From Nostoc sp. CHAB 5844 (GTDB lineage Bacteria > Cyanobacteriota > Cyanobacteriia > Cyanobacteriales > Nostocaceae), in contig NZ_JAIVFW010000002.1 of NCBI RefSeq assembly GCF_020829595.1, positions 186,001 through 250,000 of the forward strand: 64,000 nucleotides of DNA, given 5' to 3'. The notes under the pieces were generated by a model that saw nothing but the letters and a program-made list of their open reading frames with translations, was not told where the DNA came from and ran no database searches. Positions 54,692-63,775 of this stretch are shown here, piece after piece. A program made the translations under genes and the position numbers. The stretch's first letter is position 1. Each line of letters opens with the position of its first letter.

Positions 54692-54847
54692 TTATCCTTC
54701 TTCATAGGCTACTCGTTCGGCTGGTGTTACTTGTCTAGCGCTAATAAGACGAATTGTATCTCCTCGCTCTGTATACGAAACAATTAGTAATCGTCTTTGC
54801 TTTGATTCTCCAACAATAAGTTTGTTTTCGTACCACTCAAATTTCAT
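54692..54847 (-). pseudogene. BrnT toxin remnant with internal deletion
   Basis: A 51-codon frame encodes MKFEWYENK at the N-terminus and, directly after, RLLIVSYTERGDTIRLISAR and QVTPAERVAYEEG at the C-terminus. These are the two ends of a BrnT RNase toxin (normally about 90 residues). The middle, including the KHGVSFEEA-type helix and most catalytic residues, is missing. The frame is preserved. Toxin activity is unlikely. Confidence 0.7.
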
Positions 54848-54878
54848 GGAATTTCTGCGGGATATAGTGTATTAATTT

Positions 54879-54948
54879 CATACTTCATACTTCATACTTC
54901 ATACTTCATACTTCATACTTCATACTTCATACTTCATACTTCATACTT
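54879..54948. repeat. Heptanucleotide tandem repeat (CATACTT)10
   Basis: Ten perfect head-to-tail copies of the 7-mer CATACTT form a short tandemly repeated sequence of the kind common in heterocystous cyanobacteria. It overlaps the last codons of gun4 and supplies its stop codon. Degenerate copies of the 7-mer occur near 55960-55975 and in the mdnB-mdnC gap (36087-36113). Confidence 0.95.
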
Positions 54949-55663
54949 CCCTCGTCCAAGCCGGATGAGCAAATAAAGATGCAATCACGCGCACTCCTCG
55001 CAGTTGATTAGATAAAGGTAAATGTCCCTTCGGCGCACTCAAATCCCAAACAAATTCATTGGGGTAGCGCGTCCAATTATTACCTTGCTTCCATGCAATT
55101 TTCGGCCAGAAATTATCCCAATTTTTGCCAAGGCTTAACCAAATTTCGCGCTGTACTGAAAAGCCAAATTTCCCTTCAGAGTGGACTAACCACAAATTAT
55201 TAATGGTGTGTAAGTCAAGGACAGGAAAATTGTCAACTTCCGTAAAATACAGCCATTTTCGTTTTACAGCCGTTGGCCCTGCTAATTCACACATTTTCTC
55301 AATAGTCATGCGATCGGCTGCTTGGAAGTCTTGAGCAGCAAGTAAGTTTTGCAAAGGATTGTAATTAATCCCGCAGTCTGATTTTAGAGGTACAATGCCT
55401 TCAGGAAAATTTGTTTGGAGAAATTCTCTGGCAGTTGGTGCATCAGAGTTGTAAAGGACTTGGTAAGCTTTACCATCAATCCAAGTTGCTGGGGACTCAC
55501 GACGTTTCAGCAAAAATTCCATCAACACCTCTAATCCCTCGTTATCCAATTGGGCTAACTGTGGGATGATCTGTTGTTGGACTTGAAGAGACCCAGCGAT
55601 TAAGCGTTGTCGCAGAAAGTCGATGTCATTAGCAGTGCCTGATACAATCATTGGGTCTGTCAT
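54941..55663 (-). CDS. gun4: Gun4, porphyrin-binding activator of Mg-chelatase
   Basis: This Gun4 orthologue binds protoporphyrin IX and Mg-protoporphyrin and stimulates Mg-chelatase in chlorophyll synthesis. Strong family blocks are LQNLLAAQDFQAADRMTIEK, MCELAGPTAVKRKWLYFTEV, FPVLDLHTINNLWLVHSEGK, FGFSVQREIWLSLGKNW and APKGHLPLSNQLRGVRV. The frame is open to 55729, but ATG 55663 (MTDPMIVSGTAND) gives the usual length of about 240. The C-terminal REV and stop run into the heptamer repeat, so the natural tail may have been replaced. Confidence 0.92.
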   Translation of the reverse strand: MTDPMIVSGTANDIDFLRQRLIAGSLQVQQQIIPQLAQLDNEGLEVLMEFLLKRRESPATWIDGKAYQVLYNSDAPTAREFLQTNFPEGIVPLKSDCGINYNPLQNLLAAQDFQAADRMTIEKMCELAGPTAVKRKWLYFTEVDNFPVLDLHTINNLWLVHSEGKFGFSVQREIWLSLGKNWDNFWPKIAWKQGNNWTRYPNEFVWDLSAPKGHLPLSNQLRGVRVIASLFAHPAWTREV

Positions 55664-56002
55664 GCCATTACTCGTGTTAGCGGTCATTGAACAAGCGATC
55701 GCTATCAAGCGTTTTTGTTGATGAAACACTGATAGCGAAAAGTAGTTTACTATTTTTGATCGTACAAAATTGCGACAGTTTCACTTAAATCCCCAAATGC
55801 TGTAAAAGAGGAATAGGGGGAAAATCTGCATATTTAGGAACTAGAGGCTAGAGACTAGAGGTTAGGAAGCATGAAGGATAAAGGCTGTTCGCCCTACAGC
55901 CCTAAGGGCATCCTACGGCAGGCGTTCCCGCAGGGTAGGGTGAAATTTATGTTTGATACTTCATACTTCATACTTTTGATATTTTTCTGGAGTGTTTGAA
56001 CT

Positions 56003-57424
56003 ATGTACGACAAGATTACCCCCCCAACAAGTGGATCAAAAATCACCTTTAAAAATGGTGAGCCAATTGTGCCTGACAATCCCATTATCCCGTTTATTCG
56101 GGGCGATGGCACAGGTATTGATATCTGGCCTGCTACCCAAAAAGTACTAGACGCGGCGGTAGCCAAGGCATATCAAGGTAAACGCCAGATTAATTGGTTT
56201 AAGGTTTACGCTGGGGATGAAGCCTGTGATTTATACGGTACTTATCAGTATTTACCTGAAGACACCCTCACAGCCATTAAGGAATATGGTGTGGCAATCA
56301 AAGGGCCTTTGACGACTCCAGTTGGTGGCGGTATTCGTTCTTTAAATGTGGCGTTGCGTCAAATTTTTGACTTATATGCTTGCGTGCGTCCTTGCCGTTA
56401 TTATGCTGGTACACCTTCACCACACAAAAATCCTGAGAAACTAGATGTAATTGTTTATCGGGAAAACACCGAAGATATTTATTTAGGAATTGAGTGGAAA
56501 CAAGGCAGTGAAATCGGCGATCGCTTAATTGCTATCCTCAACAAAGAACTCATCCCTGCCACCCCAGAACACGGTAAAAAGCAAATTCCGCTTGATGCTG
56601 GTATTGGCATTAAACCTATCAGCAAAACTGGTTCTCAGCGTTTAATCAGACGCGCTATCAAACACGCCTTGTTATTACCCAAACACAAGCAACAGGTAAC
56701 TCTGGTGCATAAGGGCAACATCATGAAGTACACCGAAGGCGCTTTCCGTGATTGGGGTTACGAACTAGCAACCACTCAGTTTCGTCAAGAGTGCGTCACA
56801 GAAAGGGAATCTTGGATTTTAAGCAACAAAGAGAAAAATCCCAATATTTCCTTGGAAGAAAACGCCCGTCAAATTGATCCTGGTTTTGATGCCCTCACCC
56901 AAGAGAAAAAAGCCCAAATTGTCAAGGAAGTTGAAACAGTTCTTAACTCAATTTGGGACAGCCACGGCAATGGCAAGTGGAAAGATAAAGTCATGGTCAA
57001 TGACCGGATTGCTGACAGTATTTTTCAACAAATCCAAACCAGACCAGATGAGTATTCAATTCTGGCGACAATGAATCTCAACGGCGATTACTTGTCGGAT
57101 GCGGCAGCGGCAGTTGTTGGCGGCTTGGGAATGGGGCCAGGCGCGAATATTGGCGATGAGTGCGCTGTTTTTGAAGCAACCCACGGTACAGCACCCAAAC
57201 ACGCTGGCTTAGACAAAATTAACCCTGGTTCAGTGATTTTGTCTGGCGTGATGATGTTGGAGTATCTCGGTTGGCAAGAAGCCGCAGACTTAGTTAAGAA
57301 AGGTTTAGCGGATGCGATCGCTAATCGTCAAGTCACCTACGATTTAGCACGGTTACTCGAACCAGCTGTAGAACCTTTAAAATGTTCTGAATTTGCTGAT
57401 GCAATTATTCAACATTTCGGTTAA
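56003..57424 (+). CDS. icd: NADP-dependent isocitrate dehydrogenase
   Basis: The 473-residue enzyme oxidises isocitrate to 2-oxoglutarate, which is the nitrogen-status signal in cyanobacteria. Motifs are [34 protein letters not shown] (substrate-binding Ser-type region), [20 protein letters not shown] and [27 protein letters not shown] site precedes the ATG. It is longer than the E. coli enzyme through a middle insertion, as is usual in cyanobacteria. A decayed copy of its last 230 bp lies at 58892. Confidence 0.95.
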   Translation: MYDKITPPTSGSKITFKNGEPIVPDNPIIPFIRGDGTGIDIWPATQKVLDAAVAKAYQGKRQINWFKVYAGDEACDLYGTYQYLPEDTLTAIKEYGVAIKGPLTTPVGGGIRSLNVALRQIFDLYACVRPCRYYAGTPSPHKNPEKLDVIVYRENTEDIYLGIEWKQGSEIGDRLIAILNKELIPATPEHGKKQIPLDAGIGIKPISKTGSQRLIRRAIKHALLLPKHKQQVTLVHKGNIMKYTEGAFRDWGYELATTQFRQECVTERESWILSNKEKNPNISLEENARQIDPGFDALTQEKKAQIVKEVETVLNSIWDSHGNGKWKDKVMVNDRIADSIFQQIQTRPDEYSILATMNLNGDYLSDAAAAVVGGLGMGPGANIGDECAVFEATHGTAPKHAGLDKINPGSVILSGVMMLEYLGWQEAADLVKKGLADAIANRQVTYDLARLLEPAVEPLKCSEFADAIIQHFG

Positions 57425-57439
57425 TTTCACTTAATTATG

Positions 57440-57460
57440 AGGACGGGTTTTCCCCGTCCT
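57440..57460 (+). terminator. Terminator-like hairpin of icd
   Basis: AGGACGG-GTTTTCC-CCGTCCT forms a 7-bp GC-rich stem 16 bp after the icd stop. No long T-run follows. The same hairpin is present in the duplicated copy at 59092-59112. Confidence 0.55.
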
Positions 57461-57600
57461 AACAGGTATTTATCTATTATTTTTTTGCAACTTATAGTCT
57501 GATTATCTGCCCAGATAATTTTAACTGTATAGCTCCTGTTTGCATATTTCCTCAATCATACCTAATGTGCCTGAAAGTCAAATTTGTGTCAGAATGAACG

Positions 57601-57963
57601 TTAAATGAGGAAAATTTGATATTTTTTGTTGCTAGTAAACCGCACAATTGCTAAATCTACATTATTGTCTAGCCTTTTTACTGTTTGATAATTAAGTTGA
57701 TAACGTTGATTATTAAACGTGACTACCTCATATTTGAGGTTTGGTTTATTAACAACATGATAAGCTGTCAGGACAGTATAAGTACTGCCATTACGGTTAA
57801 TAATTACCCCAGAACCAGGTTTTTGGCTATCAATAAGTACAGTGATTTTTTCAGCAATTTCATCTACTTGTTTATTACTACATACTGCTGTTGCGACTTG
57901 CGATTGCACAAAAGCTATTGACACCCCTATGATTGCGGCTGGGAGTGTATAGTGAAACTTCAT
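57601..57963 (-). pseudogene. N-terminal fragment of trypsin-like (S1) serine protease
   Basis: A 120-residue frame encodes a signal peptide (IIGVSIAFVQSQVATA), GSGVIINRNGSTYTVLTAYH with the catalytic His, and NNVDLAIVRF with the catalytic Asp. It stops before the region that should carry the catalytic Ser (GxSG). A complete HtrA/Nostoc S1 protease would be about twice as long, so this is a truncated remnant. Its ATG overlaps the stop of the DUF3368 gene by 4 bp. Confidence 0.75.
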
Positions 57964-58454
57964 TCTTTAATCTCCTCTCTCAAAATCTGGGCTAATAAAT
58001 TTGGTGCAATGCGAAAACCAGCTTCTTCCCTTAACTGATTAATCACTGCTGGAAGTGAAGACACCAAACCAAGACGTGATGCACGTATAACTACACCTAT
58101 TATTCCTGTTACTTGTAAACCCAGACTTTTGGCAATTTTTCTCCCATCTCGTTCATCTAAGAGTATCCAATCTGCACTTAGCAATAATGCCAGTGCGATT
58201 GCTTCTGCTTCACCTTTATCTAAATCTCGTTGTAGTAACTCTACCAAAGATGAATTTCCTACTTCCTCCACCTGAAGCCATCCAGAAGCTATTGCCTGCC
58301 GCAGTTGTTCAGAACCCGGTAAAGTTTCCTCTATTCGCAATTCCTCCAAAACAGCTTTTGGTATCAGTATCTCGTTAAATTGTTGGCGTAACAAGTCTAG
58401 CTGACCTATAATTGCTAAGTTCAACAGTGGCGAAGTATTACTGACCACTGGCAT
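57960..58454 (-). CDS. DUF3368 PIN-like toxin candidate
   Basis: The 164-residue protein begins MPVVSNTSPLLNLAIIGQ and has the DUF3368 PIN-fold pattern: N-terminal NTSPLL, a DKGEAEAIALALL acidic helix, LLDERDGRKIAKSLGL and VTGIIGVVIRA. It overlaps the upstream UPF0175 gene by 17 bp, the usual antitoxin-toxin arrangement. It is predicted to be an RNase-type toxin. Confidence 0.87.
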   Translation of the reverse strand: MPVVSNTSPLLNLAIIGQLDLLRQQFNEILIPKAVLEELRIEETLPGSEQLRQAIASGWLQVEEVGNSSLVELLQRDLDKGEAEAIALALLLSADWILLDERDGRKIAKSLGLQVTGIIGVVIRASRLGLVSSLPAVINQLREEAGFRIAPNLLAQILREEIKE

Positions 58455-58725
58455 ATTTTAAATCATCCTGCAATTCTTCCAATTCATAGTGCCTGTTAAT
58501 GCCTCGCTCTCCTAATAATTGACCAAATTCATACTTTCCCATACGAGCTAGTTCTCTAGCCTTACCAAAAGATAATAGCTCTTGGCTGTAGAGAGCTAAT
58601 GCTAATTCAACTAATAATTCCTGTTCTATACGTTTTTCTGGTAGTCTAATTGCTGAAAGCACAGAGTCGGGAATAGACAGTTGCATACTCATATTTTTTA
58701 CGCATTCACTAGCTAAGTTGCTCAT
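58438..58725 (-). CDS. UPF0175 family antitoxin candidate
   Basis: The 95-residue protein has the UPF0175 pattern: IPDSVLSAIRLPEKRIEQEL, LALALYSQELLSFGKARELA, RMGKYEFGQLLGERGI and NRHYELEELQDDL. These small proteins are paired with DUF3368 toxins across cyanobacteria and archaea and regulate their shared promoter. The start is ATG 58725. Confidence 0.88.
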   Translation of the reverse strand: MSNLASECVKNMSMQLSIPDSVLSAIRLPEKRIEQELLVELALALYSQELLSFGKARELARMGKYEFGQLLGERGINRHYELEELQDDLKYASGQ

Positions 58726-58891
58726 ATTTTAATTATCTATAAAAATCTAAATAGGATTATTTTGCTAATGCAGTAAATTATAGCGTTTCCTAAGCAACTG
58801 AGGTACACCAAAATCTTGTTTACCAAGGTTAGTAGCTTTGAAAACGTACCTCACTAGGTCGGGAACCGCTATATCTGTTTTTCACTTATAT

Positions 58892-59124
58892 ATGTCGGGC
58901 GTGATGATGTTGGAATATCTGGGTTGGCAAGAAGCCGCAGACTTAATTAGAAAGGTTTAGGGGATGCGATCGCTAATCGTCAAGTCACCTACGATTTAGC
59001 ACGGTTACTCGAACCAGCTGTAGAACCTTTAAAATGTTCTGAATTTGCTGATGCAATTATTCAACATTTCGGTTAATTTCACTTAATTATGAGGACGGGT
59101 TTTCCCCGTCCTCACAGGTATTTA
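58892..59124 (+). pseudogene. Duplicated 3' end of icd
   Basis: This copy of bases 57240-57472 covers the last 60 codons of icd plus its terminator hairpin. It differs by a few substitutions and a one-base deletion (TTAATTAGAAAGG for TTAGTTAAGAAAGG), which shifts the frame. The two copies are in direct orientation and flank the S1 remnant and the UPF0175/DUF3368 pair. Confidence 0.93.
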
Positions 59125-59189
59125 TAGCGGTTCTCACTGAGAGTGCAATACACTCGTCACCTCACCCCGTATTTGCTGACGCAAACACT

Positions 59190-59214
59190 CCCCTCTCCTT
59201 GGTAAGGAGAGGGG
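59190..59214. repeat. Dispersed hairpin repeat
   Basis: CCCCTCTCCTT and AAGGAGAGGGG form an 11-bp stem with a 3-nt loop. This is a common cyanobacterial interspersed repeat. Confidence 0.7.
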
Positions 59215-59486
59215 TGGGGATGAGGTGAAAAAACCAACTTCATGCAAACGAGAACTGCTATATTCTTTTCGTTCAAAACAGCAAACGATTGAGAAATTCC
59301 ACAACCAGCTTTAACTATCTTCCCATTGCTACATGGCGGTTGAGTAGTCGCGGTATAAAAGCGATCGCACCTAAAGACACACAAAGCCAGCACTTCTTAC
59401 TACCTGCCTGATTCTCCATCTAGCCATGTGAAATTTGCACTTAGTAATTATTATTTATTAACTGTTTTAAAAATTTTTATTATCTG

Positions 59487-59546
59487 CTTAACTGTCTTAA
59501 CTGTCTACTTAATTGTCTTAACTGTCTTAACTGTCTACTTAATTGT
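59487..59546 (+). promoter_or_regulatory. 9-bp iterated motif array upstream of second transporter
   Basis: CTTAACTGT-CTTAACTGT-CTA-CTTAATTGT makes a 30-bp unit repeated twice head to tail, at 59487-59516 and 59517-59546. Orientation relative to the downstream gene is the same as in the arrays at 38297 and 39463. It lies about 470 bp before the transporter start, so direct promoter action is less certain than at the other two sites. Confidence 0.45.
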
Positions 59547-59822
59547 TTTTCTCATCTATTTAACAGTCTTAAATACTATTGCATTTTCTGGATAAAACTG
59601 AGATTATTGCTTCAATCAAGTTGTCAGCAGTTTTATTCTAGTCCATCATAAAATTTATGAAAAAATGAATGTTGCTTGGCAAATTAAGCTATTTATCAAT
59701 GCTTAAACTTTATTTTGCTTGGGATTTGAAGAAGAATTCAGAATCAATTAGTGGGGTAAAAATATCCGCCAAATTAAAAATTGGGTGAGGGTTTTAAACC
59801 CGCTTATTCATCCGCGGCTTCG

Positions 59823-59900
59823 CACAGAATTTTAGGAGATGATATCAATACCGATGATATTATTCCTGCGAAATTTTTGAATAATCATCAGCAATGTTAA
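59823..59900 (+). pseudogene. LeuD/homoaconitase small-subunit-like fragment
   Basis: The frame from 59823 reads RILGDDINTDDIIPAKFL and stops 9 codons later. GDDxNTDxIIPA is the conserved start of isopropylmalate dehydratase-type small subunits. There is no matching body downstream, so this is a short remnant. Confidence 0.45.
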
Positions 59901-60017
59901 ATACTCAGGAAAAAATTGGTTAAATACTAGATTGCTGAACAGTTATGTATTTATACTCCTGAGTATTGAATTCTCAGCAGTCATCAGCTTTAAAAAACTA
60001 AAATAATTTTTCTACAA

Positions 60018-62027
60018 ATGCAAGCTACAACTTTTATTGGTAAATCCTCAAAAAATGATTCTTCATCTGCTAATAATTTTTGGGGAAACGTCAGAGCGAT
60101 CGCTGGGCCTTTCTGGTATCCCACACAAGCAAACGTCAGACCATTTTCAGATGTAATTCGTACATGGGGAATGCTCATTCTCCTGATATTCTTAATAATA
60201 ATGCTAGTTGGTATAACTGCATTTAATAGCTTCGTTAACCGCTATTTGCTAGATATCATTACTGAAAAACAAGATTTCAAGAAATTTTTTAATACGTTAT
60301 TAGTTTATGGCGCTGCCCTTGTCTGCGTAACGCTCTTAGTAGGATTTTCTAAATTTGTTAGGAAACAAATTGCTCTTGATTGGTATCAATGGCTAAATAA
60401 TCAAATTTTAGATAAATATTTGAGTAATCGTGCTTATTATAAAATCAATTTTGAATCCGATGTTGATAATCCAGATCAACGAATATCGCAAGAAATTGAA
60501 CCCCTGACCAGAAATGCTCTTTCTTTTTCGGCTACTTTCTTAGAAAAAGTTCTGGAAATGGCAACTTTTTTAGTAATTCTCTGGTCTCTTTCTCAATTTG
60601 TGGCAGTTTTATTGGTTGTTTATACAGTAATAGGTAATTTAATTGCTGTTTACTTGGCTCAAGAACTAAATAAAATTAAGCAAGAAGAACTGGAACATGA
60701 GGCAGACTATAATTATAGCCTAACTCATGTTCGTAATCATGCTGAATCAATAGCTTTCTTTCGAGGAGAAAAAAAGGAATTAAATATAATTTTACAAAGA
60801 TTTAATAATATTATAAAAAGTGCTAAACGCAAGATTAATTGGGAGATAACTCAGGATATCTTTAACAGAGGATATCAAGCGATAATTCAAATATTTCCAT
60901 TTATTGTATTCGGGCCTTTACAGATTAGAGGTGAAATTGAATTTGGAGAAATTGCCCAAGCTAGTTTAGCTTGTAATTTGTTTGCTACTGCTATGGCAGA
61001 ATTAATTAGAGAATTTGCAACTTCGGGACGATTCTCTAGTTATGTTGAGCGTTTAGTTGCACTATCGAATGCGCTAGAAGCAGTGACTAAACAATTTGAA
61101 AATGTCAGTACTATTAAAACAATAGAAGAAAAGCAACTAGCTTTTGAAAATGTCACCTTACAAACCCCTGACTATGAACAGGTAATTGTCGAAGATTTGT
61201 CGCTTTCTGTCCAACCGGGAGAAGGTTTATTAATTGTCGGGCCTAGTGGTCGAGGTAAAAGTTCACTACTGAGAGCGATCGCTGGGTTGTGGAACGCAGG
61301 CACCGGTCGTCTGGTGCGACCTCCATTAGAAGAAGTTTTATTTTTACCCCAACGTCCATATATAATTCTAGGGACTTTGCGCGAACAACTAATTTATCCT
61401 AATACTAATCGTCAAATGACCGATGCACAACTGCGAGCAGTTTTGCATCAAGTCAATCTCCAAAACTTGCTCAGTCGAGTTGAAAGCTTCGACACAGAAG
61501 TTCCTTGGGAAAATATATTATCGTTAGGAGAACAACAACGCCTAGCTTTCGCACGCCTGTTAGTTACTCAACCAAGGTTCACGATATTAGATGAAGCAAC
61601 AAGTGCCTTAGATTTGAAGAACGAAGGTAATTTATATAAACAACTACAAGATACGAAAACAACTTTTATTAGTGTTGGACATCGAGAAAGTTTGTTTGAT
61701 TATCATCAATGGGTTTTGGAACTTTCACAAGATTCCAGTTGGCAACTTTTAACAGTGCAAGATTATCGCCATCAAAAAATAATCATCAATAATCCTCCTG
61801 AGAACGCTGAAAACACGTCTACTAATGAATCACAAAGTAAATCTGGAATATTGTCAAAAACAGCTATAAGTGAAAGACTTTCTCATAAGGAAATGAGTGA
61901 ATTAACTTTCTATGCCATTAATACTATTAGAAGTAAGGCCAGCAAAGGAGAGTCTATTGTTACTAAAGACGGCTTTACTTACCGATATGACAAAAATCCT
62001 AATGTGTTGAGATGGATTAGAGTTTAG
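60018..62027 (+). CDS. Second SbmA/BacA-type ABC transporter (MdnE paralogue)
   Basis: The 669-residue fused permease-ATPase is closely similar to the mdnE-like protein at 30108. It shares WYPTQANVRPFSDVIRTWGM, Walker A GPSGRGKSS, signature SLGEQQRLAFARLL, and the HTH-like C-terminal module LSHKEMSELTFYAINTIR with KASKGESIVTKD. It stands alone, with no precursor or ligase gene next to it, but the 9-bp array upstream links it to the microviridin region. It may export the microviridins or another peptide. Confidence 0.85.
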   Translation: MQATTFIGKSSKNDSSSANNFWGNVRAIAGPFWYPTQANVRPFSDVIRTWGMLILLIFLIIMLVGITAFNSFVNRYLLDIITEKQDFKKFFNTLLVYGAALVCVTLLVGFSKFVRKQIALDWYQWLNNQILDKYLSNRAYYKINFESDVDNPDQRISQEIEPLTRNALSFSATFLEKVLEMATFLVILWSLSQFVAVLLVVYTVIGNLIAVYLAQELNKIKQEELEHEADYNYSLTHVRNHAESIAFFRGEKKELNIILQRFNNIIKSAKRKINWEITQDIFNRGYQAIIQIFPFIVFGPLQIRGEIEFGEIAQASLACNLFATAMAELIREFATSGRFSSYVERLVALSNALEAVTKQFENVSTIKTIEEKQLAFENVTLQTPDYEQVIVEDLSLSVQPGEGLLIVGPSGRGKSSLLRAIAGLWNAGTGRLVRPPLEEVLFLPQRPYIILGTLREQLIYPNTNRQMTDAQLRAVLHQVNLQNLLSRVESFDTEVPWENILSLGEQQRLAFARLLVTQPRFTILDEATSALDLKNEGNLYKQLQDTKTTFISVGHRESLFDYHQWVLELSQDSSWQLLTVQDYRHQKIIINNPPENAENTSTNESQSKSGILSKTAISERLSHKEMSELTFYAINTIRSKASKGESIVTKDGFTYRYDKNPNVLRWIRV

Positions 62028-62238
62028 ATGAAATATAGCAAAGTGCTGAGTATCAACCCAATTGCATCAAATGCTCAATGCTCAGGTAGTAGCAGATAGG
62101 TTTCATGTGATGACTCAGATAAATAAAGAGATACACACACAAAGCAAAAAAGAGAATAAATAGGCAATTTTTTGTAGCCTAAATCTATGACAATAAAAAT
62201 TGACAACAAATTACTTAGATTTGCTGCAAAAAACTCTT

Positions 62239-62976
62239 ATGACTCTTAAACGAAGACATTTCTTATTTTTACTGGGCGCAGGTACAGGTGCATTTGCATT
62301 AGATTCTTTTGCATTGGCAGACAAATCACCCATTAGTCAAACACCAAGTACCAAAGGGGTAATTGAACTACCACCTTTACCCTACGCCTACGAAGCGCTA
62401 GAACCACATATCGATGCTAAAACAATGCAATTTCATCACGATAAGCATCATGCGACTTATGTGAAAAATTTGAATGCTGCGTTAGATAAACACCCAGAAC
62501 TCAAAAACAAATCTGTTGAAGAATTATTACGCAAACTTGGCAAAGTTCCAGCAGATATCCGCACAACAGTCCGCAATAATGGCGGTGGTCATGTTAACCA
62601 CTCCATGTTCTGGACAATTATGAAGCCGGAGGGAGGCGGAGAACCAACAGGAGAAATAGCCACTGCAATTAATCAAAATTTTGGTAATTTTGCAGCTTTC
62701 AAAAAGCAATTTAACGAAGCTGGTGCAGCACGTTTTGGTAGCGGTTGGGTTTGGCTTGTCCGCAACAAAAATGGCAAGCTAGAAATCACAACCACAGCCA
62801 ATCAAGATAATCCTATCAGTGAAGGTAAATATCCCATTCTCGGCAATGATGTATGGGAACATGCCTATTATCTCAACTATCAAAACCGCCGTGCCGATTA
62901 TTTAACAGCATGGTGGAATGTTGTTAACTGGGATGAGATTAACAGACGATTTGCACAAGCAAGTAAGTTTGTTTAG
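62239..62976 (+). CDS. sodA: Exported or membrane-bound Mn superoxide dismutase
   Basis: Using ATG 62239 gives 245 residues with a Tat-like or membrane-anchor N-terminus ([20 protein letters not shown]). A complete Fe/Mn-SOD follows: metal ligands in [15 protein letters not shown] and [16 protein letters not shown], and the Mn-type GGGEPTG. An upstream TTG frame to 62200 adds 13 residues. It removes superoxide at membranes, as the membrane-bound MnSOD of Anabaena does. Confidence 0.9.
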   Translation: MTLKRRHFLFLLGAGTGAFALDSFALADKSPISQTPSTKGVIELPPLPYAYEALEPHIDAKTMQFHHDKHHATYVKNLNAALDKHPELKNKSVEELLRKLGKVPADIRTTVRNNGGGHVNHSMFWTIMKPEGGGEPTGEIATAINQNFGNFAAFKKQFNEAGAARFGSGWVWLVRNKNGKLEITTTANQDNPISEGKYPILGNDVWEHAYYLNYQNRRADYLTAWWNVVNWDEINRRFAQASKFV

Positions 62977-63007
62977 CTAAGGTTGATTGATAAACACAGA
63001 GAAGCTC

Positions 63008-63040
63008 AGATCCCCGACTTCTTAGAGAAGTCGGGGATCT
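63008..63040 (+). terminator. Terminator after sodA
   Basis: AGATCCCCGACTTCT and its near-perfect complement form a stem of about 15 bp with a short loop, followed by TGTTTTT, a typical factor-independent terminator. It lies 31 bp after the stop. A decayed relative lies at 38474-38511. Confidence 0.75.
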
Positions 63041-63073
63041 TGTTTTTCACGAATTATTTATGATTACTCTATA

Positions 63074-63775
63074 TCACAGTCCCAATGCTTTGCGCGTACC
63101 TGAACCGACAATACCATCTGCTGTTAAACCTTGCTTTTCTTGAAATGCTGTGACAGCATTATCAGTCGCCGCACCAAAAATACTATCTGCTTTGAGATTA
63201 AACCCTCTTTGAATCAGAGCTTTCTGCACAGCAAGTACATCATCTCCATGCATAGGTGGCTCTGTTAGAAATAAAAGTCTTGGCTGTCCAGAAATAGAAT
63301 TTGGTTGAGATAAAGCTCTCATCTCTGATTGGATAATAGGGAACTTTACATCCCAAGTGGCAGCATCTCTTAAATTTAATCCATCATCAATATGAACTGA
63401 ATCTGCGGGTGTAAAATCTCCTCCCCATCGCAAAATCGGATCATTACGTATGCTTTGAATAAAGTTTTGAATTCCTTTTGGCAGATTTTTTAAGTTGCTT
63501 TTATCAAGAGCGTCACTATTAAATAACTTCTCTCCTAGCGAAATATTCATATCAATGCCATGACCTACCAAATGATTTGACCTACTGGCAGGACGCACCA
63601 CTGCTCCTGATATTACACCCCCTTGTAGACGAGTAGAACTAGTGATAAAAATTTTGATACCAGCATCAGTAGCAAATTGATCAATTTTTTCTAGAGAATC
63701 AAAAAACTCAATGTCTGCTAAAACTGGTTTACCTATAAATCGAGGTGATTTAAATGCTTCTAACTTAGTTACCAT
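63074..63775 (-). CDS. M15 peptidase plus peptidoglycan-binding domain
   Basis: The 233-residue protein has an M15-type (VanY/endolysin-like) zinc peptidase (about 25-150): STRLQGG, the metal motif SNHLVGHGIDMN and LRWGGDF...DSVHID. A C-terminal PG_binding_1 domain (about 170-233: LLFLTEPPMHGDDVLAVQKA, DSIFGAATDNAVTAFQ, GIVGSGTRKALGL) follows. It is predicted to cleave peptide stems of peptidoglycan. No signal peptide is seen, so release may need a non-classical route or lysis. Confidence 0.88.
   Translation of the reverse strand: MVTKLEAFKSPRFIGKPVLADIEFFDSLEKIDQFATDAGIKIFITSSTRLQGGVISGAVVRPASRSNHLVGHGIDMNISLGEKLFNSDALDKSNLKNLPKGIQNFIQSIRNDPILRWGGDFTPADSVHIDDGLNLRDAATWDVKFPIIQSEMRALSQPNSISGQPRLLFLTEPPMHGDDVLAVQKALIQRGFNLKADSIFGAATDNAVTAFQEKQGLTADGIVGSGTRKALGL

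Larger units (their letters stand above)
58726..60017. other. Long intergenic region with duplications and remnants
   Basis: This 1292-bp gap holds, in order: unassigned AT-rich DNA, the icd 3'-end copy (58892-59124), a CCCCTCTCC hairpin repeat (59190-59214), a 9-bp iterated array (59487-59546), a LeuD/HacB-like fragment (about 59823-59900), and the upstream DNA of the second transporter. A 78-codon minus frame at 59157-59393 is a repeat artefact. No intact gene is supported. Confidence 0.65.

Noticed and set aside
59157-59393. 78-codon minus-strand frame
   Set aside because: Lies across the CCCCTCTCC hairpin repeat and has no ribosome-binding site or family pattern; the frame is a repeat artefact.
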